A stretch of 34,532 nucleotides of DNA from a virus, in IMG/VR virus record IMGVR_UViG_3300030101_001813, positions 1 through 34,532 of that record. One strand, written 5' to 3'. Below, piece by piece: positions 20,324 to 26,258 of this stretch (its first letter is position 1; every line of letters starts with the position of its first letter). The notes under the pieces were generated by a model, which was not told the DNA's origin, ran no database searches, and was given only the letters and a program-made list of their open reading frames with translations. Position numbers and translations under genes: made by a program.

Positions 20324-20791
20324 TTATTGTTTTGGGATAACGTATAACTCTACGAAGTTTTTACCCCATGAAGTAGACTTGGCTGACTGCCCACCGTTAA
20401 GAGCGTCAATTAAAGCGTGGAACGAACGTGCCTTAATTGATTTATGGTATTGGTCAACCATAGCTAAGGTAAGAGGATCTTTACCTTGTTGACAATTAAT
20501 TAATTGCCAGACAACTTTGGCACGGAGGGTAGATTTAGCCGTACCATTTTCCTCATATAAGGTTTTTTGTTTTTCCCACGGAAAAGGTAATTTGTCTTTT
20601 ACGTTAACACCGTCAACAAGACGAACACCAACATTGTTGATATTACCCCCAGCATTTTGCTGAACAAAAGCAGTGATATCTGCAACGGTAACACCCTCAC
20701 GGGATTTGATACGCTCAGCTGATAAGCTAGTAATACCAGTGAATGTGATAGGCTTTTGAGGTGCCTTTACCTTTAAAGCTGATTTAGCCAT
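20324..20791 (-). CDS. Hypothetical protein, possible relative of the GA-free gene product (155 aa)
   Basis: The family is unknown to me. Landmarks in order are A-F-V-Q-Q-N-A-G-G (about 41-49), V-G-V-R-L, K-T-L-Y, A-K-V-V-W-Q-L-I-N (about 91-99) and S-W-G-K-N-F-V-E-L near the C-terminus. These line up, with small gaps, with A-F-I-N-A-N-G-G, W-G-L-Q-L, G-T-L-W, A-I-L-W-A-C-V-N and T-Y-G-T-N-F-G-T-L in the acid-free protein at 18149-18688. This copy has ordinary Asp/Glu content and normal GA/TC frequency. It is a single-gene unit with a GTGTTTACA promoter, a strong RBS (AAAGGAGTTTATT) and its own terminator. Confidence 0.72.
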   Translation of the reverse strand: MAKSALKVKAPQKPITFTGITSLSAERIKSREGVTVADITAFVQQNAGGNINNVGVRLVDGVNVKDKLPFPWEKQKTLYEENGTAKSTLRAKVVWQLINCQQGKDPLTLAMVDQYHKSIKARSFHALIDALNGGQSAKSTSWGKNFVELYVIPKQ

Positions 20792-20835
20792 AATAAACTC
20801 CTTTCTACGAGTTTTGTTGTTTAAGTTATGCTAAT

Positions 20836-20864
20836 AGAGTACTACATAACTTCGTCATTGTAAA
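20836..20864 (-). promoter_or_regulatory. Promoter of the 155-aa gene (GTGTTTACA class)
   Basis: On the minus strand TTTACA (20859-20864), 17 nt, TACTCT (20836-20841). The word GTGTTTACA and the 17-nt spacing are the same as at 18731-18759. Confidence 0.6.
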
Positions 20865-20871
20865 CACCTAA

Positions 20872-21396
20872 TTACTCATTACGATTACTTTTTTTATCTG
20901 CTGAATGTTCTATTAATTGTGGGAACTCTTCCTGAATACGTTTGATTTCGTCCATGACTTCATCACGATTCATTTGGTCAATCCGTCCGTGTAATATTTC
21001 TTTTCTATCTATATATAATCCAGCCGCCTGACCTCTTGCTTTTTCAGCGGCGACAGCAGATGCGTAATTCTGGTTAGCCATCGCATCGTCTCGTATTTGT
21101 GATAGTTTACGAACATGACTTTCAAAAGTGACCTCATACTTCTGTTGTAGTTCAATCTTAAGTTGATGTATCCTATCCAAGATTTGTGGGAAGTCCCTGC
21201 CGTTCAGCATCTTACTAGCAATCGCATGAGCATTGGACTTTGCATATCCTGCTTCAATCGCCGCCTCAGTCTGTGTTACTTCCTGAGTTGCGTAGATTTT
21301 ACAAAACTTTTCTTGTTTGGGTGTCAATCCAAAACTTACTTTAGGATTAGCGACCACTTCTAGTTTAGGTCGGTGTGTTACTTTAGCTCTAGCCAT
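20872..21396 (-). CDS. terS: Terminase small subunit (Terminase_2 family)
   Basis: The 174-residue protein carries L-T-P-K-Q-E-K-F-C-K-I-Y-A-T-Q-E-V-T-Q-T-E-A-A-I-E-A-G-Y (about 24-51), then A-I-A-S-K-M-L-N. This is the helix-turn-helix DNA-recognition region of Terminase_2 proteins. Charged helices for oligomerisation follow, with an acidic/Lys C-terminus. It would recognise the packaging site and regulate TerL. It has almost no RBS, and a good -10 lies only 6 nt before the ATG, so it may be translated from a very short leader. The neighbouring terL is 3 kb away. Confidence 0.82.
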   Translation of the reverse strand: MARAKVTHRPKLEVVANPKVSFGLTPKQEKFCKIYATQEVTQTEAAIEAGYAKSNAHAIASKMLNGRDFPQILDRIHQLKIELQQKYEVTFESHVRKLSQIRDDAMANQNYASAVAAEKARGQAAGLYIDRKEILHGRIDQMNRDEVMDEIKRIQEEFPQLIEHSADKKSNRNE

Positions 21397-21402
21397 ATCT
21401 TT

Positions 21403-21430
21403 ATTATATAACTTTGCTAAATAGAAGCAA
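21403..21430 (-). promoter_or_regulatory. Candidate promoter abutting terS
   Basis: On the minus strand TTGCTT (21425-21430), 16 nt, TATAAT (21403-21408). The predicted start would fall at or within a few bases of the terS ATG at 21396, giving a near-leaderless mRNA. Confidence 0.45.
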
Positions 21431-21470
21431 CAAGTGAAATCTTATCGTCGCCGAAGAACTCCACTTGTTG
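21428..21470. other. Inverted repeat with 9-bp arms upstream of terS
   Basis: CAACAAGTG (21428-21436) and CACTTGTTG (21462-21470) are perfect complements enclosing 25 nt. One arm overlaps the -35 of the candidate terS promoter. It could be an operator, an RNA hairpin of read-through transcripts, or a packaging-site element. Confidence 0.5.
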
Positions 21471-21488
21471 TCGCGAAACGGAAATAAT

Positions 21489-21574
21489 CGATATTAGATA
21501 TCGTATATTATAATATCTGATTTTGTATTTCACTCTAATTTCATTTTAGTACTATATAGTAAAGTCTAATTTCA
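21489..21574. repeat. Cluster of palindromes and direct repeats
   Basis: CGATAT-TAG-ATATCG (21489-21503), AGATAT...ATATCT (21496-21518), the perfect palindrome TACTATATAGTA (21550-21561) and two copies of TCTAATTTCA (21534-21543, 21565-21574) crowd an AT-rich non-coding gap. Such density suggests protein-binding sites for replication, packaging or regulation. No gene is visible in 21397-21571. Confidence 0.5.
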
Positions 21575-21772
21575 ATTAGTAATGTCTTGATGTTCAGGGT
21601 ACAAACCTCGCTTTTCATCAATGCGTTGTTGCTCTTTTTTGTACTCTTCTAACCTATTCATATGATCCGAGACTCTTTGTGCGTCGGCATACGAATTATG
21701 TTGGGTGACTGTTTTGCCATCAGCCACTACCACATATACCCCATCGGGCATGGTTCTTACTTCATATTGCAT
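21572..21772 (-). CDS. Hypothetical protein (66 aa)
   Basis: The start is ATG 21772 (TAATG overlap), with GGAGG 5 nt upstream inside the preceding gene; a GTG four codons earlier is less likely. The protein has a beta-hairpin-like start (M-Q-Y-E-V-R-T-M-P-D-G-V-Y-V-V-V-A-D-G-K-T-V). A charged helix with A-D-A-Q-R-V-S-D-H-M-N-R-L-E-E-Y-K follows. I recognise no family. It is the last gene of the early/middle block before the terS gap. Confidence 0.62.
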   Translation of the reverse strand: MQYEVRTMPDGVYVVVADGKTVTQHNSYADAQRVSDHMNRLEEYKKEQQRIDEKRGLYPEHQDITN

Positions 21773-22011
21773 TACTGCCTCCACTCTTTAGTTTTAATGA
21801 ACTTACCTTTTTCAAAGTGATAAGTTTTACCCTCACCGTTTTTGTAAGCACCGTTGATACGACCTATGTACTCAGACTTTAGATTTTTATTACTGATACT
21901 TAAAACATAAGCCATCATATCGTGAACGTCTTTTTCGTTGTCGTGTTGAAATATTTCACGAACACTACCATCTTCGTCATAAATGACACCAGTTGCATAT
22001 AATTTATCCAT
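21772..22011 (-). CDS. Hypothetical protein (79 aa)
   Basis: The ATG at 22011 has an excellent RBS (ATAGGAGGTAACA). The product is a small alpha/beta protein: Y-A-T-G-V-I-Y-D-E-D-G-S-V-R-E-I-F, an acidic helix (D-N-E-K-D-V-H-D-M-M-A-Y-V-L), and a basic end with Y-H-F-E-K-G-K-F-I-K. No motif identifies a function. It overlaps the next gene at TAATG. Confidence 0.62.
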   Translation of the reverse strand: MDKLYATGVIYDEDGSVREIFQHDNEKDVHDMMAYVLSISNKNLKSEYIGRINGAYKNGEGKTYHFEKGKFIKTKEWRQ

Positions 22012-22020
22012 TGTTACCTC

Positions 22021-22362
22021 CTATAATAAAAAATTATGCTTGATTACTTTTAAGCAGTTGTCCAAGGTCTGTGAGTCATCACAATACCAAATTTGTTTTT
22101 CTGGTGACTTGTTACCAATTTGTTTAAGAAAAAACTTTTCATAAATTACCATGATAGATTCGGCACATGGCATCGGCTGTTGTGGCATACGAACAATAGT
22201 AAGTTCTTCCACATCACTGGGTGACCAAGTCCATACATTTTCATGTTGGCATATTGCTTGAGCCTCTATAACTAAGACGCCCCCTGAAAAACACTTTGCT
22301 TTATTTTTGTATTCTGCAGAGTTGTAAAGCTCTGTAAAATATTTAGTAGCACGTTCAAACAT
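22021..22362 (-). CDS. Hypothetical protein (113 aa)
   Basis: The start is set at ATG 22362 because AAAGGAGTTAGTC precedes it; a longer frame from 22422 has no RBS. The sequence has a helical start (M-F-E-R-A-T-K-Y-F-T-E-L-Y) and V-L-V-I-E-A-Q-A-I-C-Q-H-E. W-T-W-S-P-S-D-V-E-E-L-T-I-V-R-M-P follows, then a Cys-containing C-terminus (I-W-Y-C-D-D, D-N-C-L-K-V-I-K). I recognise no family. Confidence 0.62.
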   Translation of the reverse strand: MFERATKYFTELYNSAEYKNKAKCFSGGVLVIEAQAICQHENVWTWSPSDVEELTIVRMPQQPMPCAESIMVIYEKFFLKQIGNKSPEKQIWYCDDSQTLDNCLKVIKHNFLL

Positions 22363-22431
22363 GACTAACTCCTTTGATGTTAAATTTACTTTATAATTTA
22401 ATAATAACCCATGATATACCATGAGGTACCA

Positions 22432-22929
22432 TTATTTTGTCTGTTGACGATTGGCTTTTCTCATGGAGAAATAATGAGGGTACACTTTGTAGCAAGAAGC
22501 ACACTTGTAAATGATTGTGAACATAGAATAAAAGAACTCGCCAATGTTCGGGGGCGGAGCTCCACAACAATAACATCTTGGTACTTCATCTAATGTACAA
22601 TGTAGTATTGACTCACGATGGAATGGGTCAATCCGCTCTTCAGTCGTTGCAGTAAACATTCCGTGGACACCAGATTTACCATTTGTTTCTTGCAGTCTGG
22701 CTGAGCGTATGTAAGGGTCTTGTTTCTTCTTATATTTCTTTTTACGTTTATTTCTTACTGTTCTTGCACCACTTCCATCATCAATCAAATGTTTTGCACG
22801 ATACTTGAGTGGTGGTAGGGGGATCGTGGTAAGTGTAGGAAGAGGATCAACCGTAACCTCTTCCATCTTTATACCTTGAGCTTCGGCAAATTCCCTAAGG
22901 ATATCATCAAGTTCGTCGTTTAGGGACAT
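22432..22929 (-). CDS. Hypothetical protein with C-terminal zinc-ribbon-like Cys pairs (165 aa)
   Basis: An acidic N-terminus (D-E-L-D-D-I-L-R-E-F-A-E-A-Q-G) is followed by a Pro-rich segment and a very basic stretch (N-K-R-K-K-K-Y-K-K-K-Q, about residues 59-71). Near the end C-Y-C-C-G-A-P-P-P and C-A-S-C, about 25 residues apart, could hold one zinc ion. The combination suggests a nucleic-acid-binding regulator, not proven. The start lies 10 nt inside the preceding gene with a weak RBS, implying coupling. Confidence 0.62.
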   Translation of the reverse strand: MSLNDELDDILREFAEAQGIKMEEVTVDPLPTLTTIPLPPLKYRAKHLIDDGSGARTVRNKRKKKYKKKQDPYIRSARLQETNGKSGVHGMFTATTEERIDPFHRESILHCTLDEVPRCYCCGAPPPNIGEFFYSMFTIIYKCASCYKVYPHYFSMRKANRQQTK

Positions 22930-23126
22930 TCAGTATCTACTATTTGCTCAATGTGGTCAGCAGTGCATCCACAAGCGTGAAGTTTGCTAACTAATCTTAT
23001 CTTAGCGTTTTTCACATTAGTAACGCTCCTGCTATCTTTCCAACCATAATCTAAACTAATTTCATCATGGTATTCTTCAATGGCTTGATCAATCTCGTCT
23101 TGCCATAACTGTTTTACTTTACCCAT
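22920..23126 (-). CDS. Hypothetical helical protein (68 aa)
   Basis: The ATG at 23126 has a strong RBS (GGAGGAAGCCG) located in the 3' end of the MazG-like gene, which it overlaps by 8 nt. The protein is helical: L-W-Q-D-E-I-D-Q-A-I-E-E-Y-H-D-E, then V-K-N-A-K-I-R-L-V-S-K-L-H-A-C-G-C-T-A-D-H-I-E-Q-I-V. The G-C-T-A-D-H-I-E turn is suggestive of a small helix-turn-helix but too weak to call. Confidence 0.6.
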   Translation of the reverse strand: MGKVKQLWQDEIDQAIEEYHDEISLDYGWKDSRSVTNVKNAKIRLVSKLHACGCTADHIEQIVDTECP

Positions 23127-23463
23127 CGGCTTCCTCCTTTACAAAAATGCCATCAACTAATTTACCCTTACGTTCTTTAATATCGTTGAACGCTCTGTGT
23201 AAACATGTCCGTAAGCTAAGACCATTACGAACGGCTATATTAATCAATACAACTAATATATCACCAATAGCATCAGCAGTTTGATAGTTGGCTAATGGCT
23301 TTTCATTACGCAATGCTCTTGCTAACTCACCGACTTCCTCGGTGAGCTTTGCTAGTTGTGCCTGATCGGTGCTACCATCAATCAGGTTTCTTTTGTGATG
23401 CCAATCAACAACGGCTTGATGCAGTTCTTTGAAGGTCATCCCCATATAATTAGGTATCGTCAT
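23119..23463 (-). CDS. MazG-like nucleotide pyrophosphohydrolase
   Basis: The 114-residue protein has the all-alpha NTP-PPase pattern: Q-L-A-K-L-T-E-E-V-G-E-L-A-R-A-L (E42, E43, E46), then T-A-D-A-I-G-D-I-L-V-V-L-I-N-I-A (D64, D68). It has a C-terminal N-D-I-K-E-R-K-G-K. These carboxylates bind magnesium and hydrolyse (d)NTPs to monophosphates or clear ppGpp-type signals. With the HD nucleotidase and the TS-like enzyme it would help reshape the nucleotide pool. Starts at Met7 or Met9 are possible alternatives. Confidence 0.85.
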   Translation of the reverse strand: MTIPNYMGMTFKELHQAVVDWHHKRNLIDGSTDQAQLAKLTEEVGELARALRNEKPLANYQTADAIGDILVVLINIAVRNGLSLRTCLHRAFNDIKERKGKLVDGIFVKEEADG

Positions 23464-23656
23464 ATTCTTTAATCCTTTCCCCTAACTCTTCTTTTATATA
23501 ATCAACTACTACTTCCTCGTCTATATTGTCACACATAAACTGAGTGAGGCTGTCACCTTCTATTTCATTTTTTTCATACAACTCAAGTAAATGATACATA
23601 AGGTCACGACCTTCTAACGCATCTAAATACGTTTCACCTTCTTGTGGTACACCCAT
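23450..23656 (-). CDS. Acidic hypothetical protein (68 aa)
   Basis: A very acidic small protein: E-T-Y-L-D-A-L-E-G-R-D-L-M-Y-H-L-L-E-L-Y-E, then C-D-N-I-D-E-E-V-V-V-D-Y-I-K-E-E-L-G-E-R. The RBS (AAAGGAGCGTTGAT) is inside the stop region of the preceding gene and the two are 1 nt apart. High negative charge is sometimes found in DNA-mimic inhibitors, but there is no sequence support for that here. Confidence 0.62.
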   Translation of the reverse strand: MGVPQEGETYLDALEGRDLMYHLLELYEKNEIEGDSLTQFMCDNIDEEVVVDYIKEELGERIKEYDDT

Positions 23657-23657
23657 A

Positions 23658-23822
23658 TCAACGCTCCTTTAAGTAAAAGTGAATTAAGTGGTTAACGACT
23701 TGTTGTATACTTATCTTCATACCTTGATTGTTTAGTATGAGTTCTTGTATATGTTTGAGATCGTTAATAGTTTCCTCACCCTTAATAAGAACAGAGGGTT
23801 CTGTTAGTTTTTTATCTTGCAT
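23658..23822 (-). CDS. Small helical protein, paralogue of the 19096-19266 protein (54 aa)
   Basis: ATG at 23822 has a textbook RBS (ACAAGGAGGTCGCT). Residues 21-53 read D-L-K-H-I-Q-E-L-I-L-N-N-Q-G-M-K-I-S-I-Q-Q-V-V-N-H-L-I-H-F-Y-L-K-E. They align without gaps to the protein encoded at 19096-19266 (shared L-K, Q, I-L, G-M, Q-Q, N, H, Y-L-K-E). A small dimeric DNA-binding protein is possible. It leads the MazG-containing operon and has a promoter just upstream, compatible with autoregulation (inference). Confidence 0.72.
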   Translation of the reverse strand: MQDKKLTEPSVLIKGEETINDLKHIQELILNNQGMKISIQQVVNHLIHFYLKER

Positions 23823-23851
23823 AGCGACCTCCTTGTTGTTTGCTATACTTA

Positions 23852-23860
23852 ATTATACCA
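23852..23860 (-). promoter_or_regulatory. Extended -10 promoter before the MazG operon
   Basis: On the minus strand TGGTATAAT, a perfect -10 with an extended TGn motif and no convincing -35. It lies about 30 nt before the start of the gene at 23822. Confidence 0.5.
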
Positions 23861-23879
23861 AGTGATGTTGCCTGAGGTA

Positions 23880-23930
23880 TTAAAACAATATCCAAACGAC
23901 AAATAATATTACGATAGCCCAACAAATCAT
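23880..23930 (-). CDS. Tiny membrane peptide (16 aa)
   Basis: An ATG at 23930 overlaps the stop of the preceding gene (ATGA) and encodes MICWAIVILFVVWILF, a single hydrophobic helix, then TAA. The arrangement copies that of the 17-residue peptide at 18901-18954. Chance cannot be excluded at this length; the repeated arrangement is the main support. Confidence 0.4.
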   Translation of the reverse strand: MICWAIVILFVVWILF

Positions 23931-24142
23931 AAGCCCCTCTTTGCATTTTCTTCAGCTTCAATCATAGCTAACCAATCATCATATTGTTCAGCTAAATCAT
24001 TTGGCATATCGTGGTGACTTACTTCTTCCTTAGTAGTATCATTCCATGATATTAAAATACGAGTAGATACAATACGTCTTGGTATTACATCATCCCTTTT
24101 GCGATAACCGTGTGTTTCGGTTAGTGTTAGTTTTCTTGACAT
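23927..24142 (-). CDS. Hypothetical protein (71 aa)
   Basis: The RBS is AGAAAGGAATAGAA before ATG 24142. The protein has a beta-type centre (R-I-V-S-T-R-I-L-I-S-W-N-D-T-T-K-E-E-V-S) and an acidic C-terminal helix (D-L-A-E-Q-Y-D-D-W-L-A-M-I-E-A-E-E). I recognise no family. It follows the unusual 24143-24364 spacer. Confidence 0.6.
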   Translation of the reverse strand: MSRKLTLTETHGYRKRDDVIPRRIVSTRILISWNDTTKEEVSHHDMPNDLAEQYDDWLAMIEAEENAKRGL

Positions 24143-24209
24143 TTCTATTCCTTTCTATAATAGATTAATAAAAGTGTGAGTATGGTGTGGATTCGGTTGC
24201 TAACCTTTT

Positions 24210-24359
24210 TTAACGAGGGAACGAAACCATCAGCCTATATGAGCTGTTCCAACTCATTACGTTACAAGGCGTCCACATGCAGATGCGTTTCATAACGGAG
24301 TAAAATCTGAAAAACTCCTCTGGGAGCCACTCTACATGTGCATCCACACCCTTCAACAC
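24210..24359 (-). CDS. Doubtful 49-aa frame in a compositionally distinct spacer
   Basis: The gap 24143-24364 is visibly richer in GC than its surroundings. It contains a GTG-initiated frame of 49 codons ending TAA, with product V-L-K-G-V-D-A-H-V-E-W-L-P-E-E-F-F-R-F-Y, then R-I-C-M-W-T-P-C. There is no good RBS, and the codon use differs from its neighbours. The same DNA could encode a structured RNA: GGAG/CTCC arms and related GATGCACATG and CATCTGCATGTGG words are present. I cannot decide between these. Confidence 0.25.
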   Translation of the reverse strand: MLKGVDAHVEWLPEEFFRFYSVMKRICMWTPCNVMSWNSSYRLMVSFPR

Positions 24360-24364
24360 GCTAC

Positions 24365-24589
24365 TCACCGTCGTGTTTTACGAAAGGAGCGTTCCCTCCT
24401 CCCCGAAACTTTTACAACTGGTTTATGATAACCCCATGGAGCCGATGGCATCCATGGAACTAAATCAATTTGCACTTTATCATCATGAAGCTTTTGTACA
24501 CGTTTCAGCTCAGGTATAACTTCAGCTATTGAATTATGCCAATACTCCATATCCCCATCGGGATAGGTAACTTTAAAAGTATGCCTCAT
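24365..24589 (-). CDS. Hypothetical protein (74 aa)
   Basis: It starts in an ATGA overlap with the preceding gene. The sequence reads H-T-F-K-V-T-Y-P-D-G-D-M-E-Y-W-H-N-S-I-A-E-V-I-P-E-L, then V-Q-I-D-L-V-P-W-M-P and a basic tail (R-R-E-R-S-F-R-K-T-R-R). A small beta-alpha fold with a positively charged C-terminus; no family recognised. Confidence 0.6.
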   Translation of the reverse strand: MRHTFKVTYPDGDMEYWHNSIAEVIPELKRVQKLHDDKVQIDLVPWMPSAPWGYHKPVVKVSGRRERSFRKTRR

Positions 24590-24852
24590 TGTTTTGCATC
24601 CTTCTTAAGTGTAGCCTCGGCGACTAGTTTACCTTGCTGATATAATGTTGGATCCTTCATGTTAATGTATTCCATGAACATGGTACAGAACAAGTAATCC
24701 TCTGTAAGTACTTGAATTTTAGTACTTAATTCCATACACTCTTTCGCTAACGCGAGTGGACCATGTTGTAACCGAGTAGGTAAGTGCTGACGTATTTTAA
24801 CATCACCTTCTACTAACTGGTCTTCCTTAGGTGGTAATGGTTTGATTTGCAT
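24586..24852 (-). CDS. Hypothetical protein (88 aa)
   Basis: The start is ATG 24852, with GAAAGGGGATAACA upstream; the longer frame from 24936 runs over the promoter and the previous gene's end. The protein begins M-Q-I-K-P-L-P-P-K-E-D-Q-L-V-E-G-D-V and is otherwise helical (L-A-L-A-K-E-C-M-E-L-S-T-K-I-Q-V-L-T-E-D-Y-L). I recognise no family. A promoter candidate directly upstream marks it as the first gene of a short unit. Confidence 0.62.
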   Translation of the reverse strand: MQIKPLPPKEDQLVEGDVKIRQHLPTRLQHGPLALAKECMELSTKIQVLTEDYLFCTMFMEYINMKDPTLYQQGKLVAEATLKKDAKQ

Positions 24853-24892
24853 TGTTATCCCCTTTCTACGAGATGTTGTTAATATATAATTA

Positions 24893-24920
24893 ATAGTACC
24901 AAATAGATGCGTGAGTACAA
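24893..24920 (-). promoter_or_regulatory. Candidate promoter before the 88-aa gene
   Basis: On the minus strand TTGTAC (24915-24920), 16 nt, TACTAT (24893-24898). The -10 is the same hexamer as in the duplicated module at 19299 and 19715. Confidence 0.45.
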
Positions 24921-24922
24921 GT

Positions 24923-25270
24923 TTAAAGTTGTCCATTTAATCTGTGTTGTTCCATAGTTCTTATAATGGTGTGAACACGTTGACGTGACATATTATACTC
25001 TGCACCTAACTTCGCAAGAGTCTTGTAACCCTTCCAGTAATCCTCGTATATCTGCAAATTCCTGTCTACTTTATTATGTGAGTGAACACCAGTTCTACCA
25101 TCGCGAATATACTTATGCAGTTTAAACTTATCAATCCATCTACTAATAGTATTTATACGGACGTTGTACTTTTTAGCTAACTCTATTTTACTCTTAGGGT
25201 TTTTATCCCAAGCATTTTGTAAAACAAAATCGTAAAAGTCTTGCCATACTTCATCAGTCAGTTTTGTCAT
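24923..25270 (-). CDS. Helix-turn-helix protein (sigma-region-4-like)
   Basis: Start at ATG 25270 (or 25273, in ATGATG) with GGAG 7 nt upstream. Two HTH-like segments are visible: S-K-I-E-L-A-K-K-Y-N-V-R-I-N-T-I-S-R-W-I-D (about 26-46) and K-T-L-A-K-L-G-A-E-Y-N-M-S-R-Q-R-V-H-T-I-I-R (about 82-103). The second resembles the sigma70 region 4 HTH. It is too short for a full sigma factor. A phage transcription regulator acting on middle or late promoters is the likely role (inference). Confidence 0.7.
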   Translation of the reverse strand: MTKLTDEVWQDFYDFVLQNAWDKNPKSKIELAKKYNVRINTISRWIDKFKLHKYIRDGRTGVHSHNKVDRNLQIYEDYWKGYKTLAKLGAEYNMSRQRVHTIIRTMEQHRLNGQL

Positions 25271-25556
25271 CATCTTGCTCCAATGTAAAATCATACTGGG
25301 TTTGCGTAGTCATGCCCTCTTGGTTTTCCCAGAAGTCATCATCACGATCGTAAGGGTGGCGTGGTTTATCAGCATCTGTTTTTTTAAACTGCACTACACG
25401 ATTATTAGTAGGCTTTTCATAAAACGATTGTATAAACCTCAAAGCATTTTCCATGCTGTCTGCCATGTGTTTTTGTATGTGGATACCGTGATAGTATCGC
25501 ACAAGATACTTGTTACCAAGTTCATATATTTCAAATTTAGGCTCTAAGGGCTTCAT
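25254..25556 (-). CDS. Hypothetical protein (100 aa)
   Basis: The start is ATG 25556, preceded by GGAGGAAGGATATT; a longer frame from 25622 lies wholly within the upstream gene. The N-terminal half is alpha/beta (K-F-E-I-Y-E-L-G-N-K-Y-L-V-R-Y-Y-H-G-I-H-I). The C-terminal half is very acidic (D-R-D-D-D-F-W-E-N-Q-E, L-E-Q-D-D-D-K-T-D). No family recognised. It overlaps the HTH gene by about 17 nt. Confidence 0.6.
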   Translation of the reverse strand: MKPLEPKFEIYELGNKYLVRYYHGIHIQKHMADSMENALRFIQSFYEKPTNNRVVQFKKTDADKPRHPYDRDDDFWENQEGMTTQTQYDFTLEQDDDKTD

Positions 25557-26025
25557 AATATCCTTCCTCCATAAAAAATGGTTTAGGTCGCTTTGTCCAT
25601 TTAGCAAACCGACTTTTTTCATAATAGTAGTATTTGCGATAAGCTTTTACTACATCAGGGTTTTTGTACTCATCAGGCATAGCTTGTGGTAGCTCAGTTA
25701 TTATTCCAGGAGGAATATAATCTAAACACTCATTACCAACTTGCGATAATACTTTTTCACAATCATGTGTTCTACCATATCTAAAAGTATACTCTTTACA
25801 TAAGGCAAATCCAAACATGAGCAACCAAAAGAAATTACCTTTAGTTCTGCCTCCCCATAAAGTGCATGGATGTTTGGCATGAACTGGTAGATATGGTGGA
25901 CTCATATATTTATGTGCGATTGTGCAGATCATCTGCGTTGTTTCCAACGGCATTTTGACAATGTGTTTATCACAATGATACTGAACACATTTATCCATAC
26001 TGTTATCCAGCAAAAATATATTCAT
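25537..26025 (-). CDS. Conserved phage protein with CDKHIVKM motif (162 aa)
   Basis: It begins M-N-I-F-L-L-D, then Q-Y-H-C-D-K-H-I-V-K-M-P-L-E-T-T-Q-M-I-C-T (about 15-35), H-P-C-T-L-W near residue 53, and the late motif A-M-P-D-E-Y-K-N-P-D-V-V-K-A-Y-R-K-Y-Y. This is a widespread family in cyanophages and other aquatic phages. Some database entries may give it a DNA-repair name, but I know of no proven function. Conserved His/Cys/Asp residues suggest an enzyme. It sits in the DNA metabolism block. Confidence 0.7.
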   Translation of the reverse strand: MNIFLLDNSMDKCVQYHCDKHIVKMPLETTQMICTIAHKYMSPPYLPVHAKHPCTLWGGRTKGNFFWLLMFGFALCKEYTFRYGRTHDCEKVLSQVGNECLDYIPPGIITELPQAMPDEYKNPDVVKAYRKYYYYEKSRFAKWTKRPKPFFMEEGYYEALRA

Positions 26026-26258
26026 AATGTCACCGATATTTCCAGCCTACGGTCAGGTGGAAGTGATACACCATACACCATACAACGACCACCTTGCTGA
26101 CGTATGTCATCAGCAAACTGTTGAGCTTTGTATCCTTCGTTAAGGTTGAAGTAAGTTTTTTTATATTTACCTCTACCTAAAAATTCAGTAACAGAATACT
26201 TAATAATGTGGTCACGAAGGTATTGTTCGTAAGCCTCACGTTCTTCAGCATTACTCAT
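26022..26258 (-). CDS. Hypothetical protein (78 aa)
   Basis: It starts in an ATGA overlap with the preceding gene and ends in one with the next. An acidic helical N-terminus (E-E-R-E-A-Y-E-Q-Y-L-R-D-H-I-I) is followed by F-L-G-R-G-K-Y-K-K-T-Y-F-N, a helix (A-Q-Q-F-A-D-D-I-R-Q-Q-G-G) and a strand (C-M-V-Y-G-V-S-L). Possibly a small alpha/beta fold; no family recognised. Confidence 0.6.
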   Translation of the reverse strand: MSNAEEREAYEQYLRDHIIKYSVTEFLGRGKYKKTYFNLNEGYKAQQFADDIRQQGGRCMVYGVSLPPDRRLEISVTL

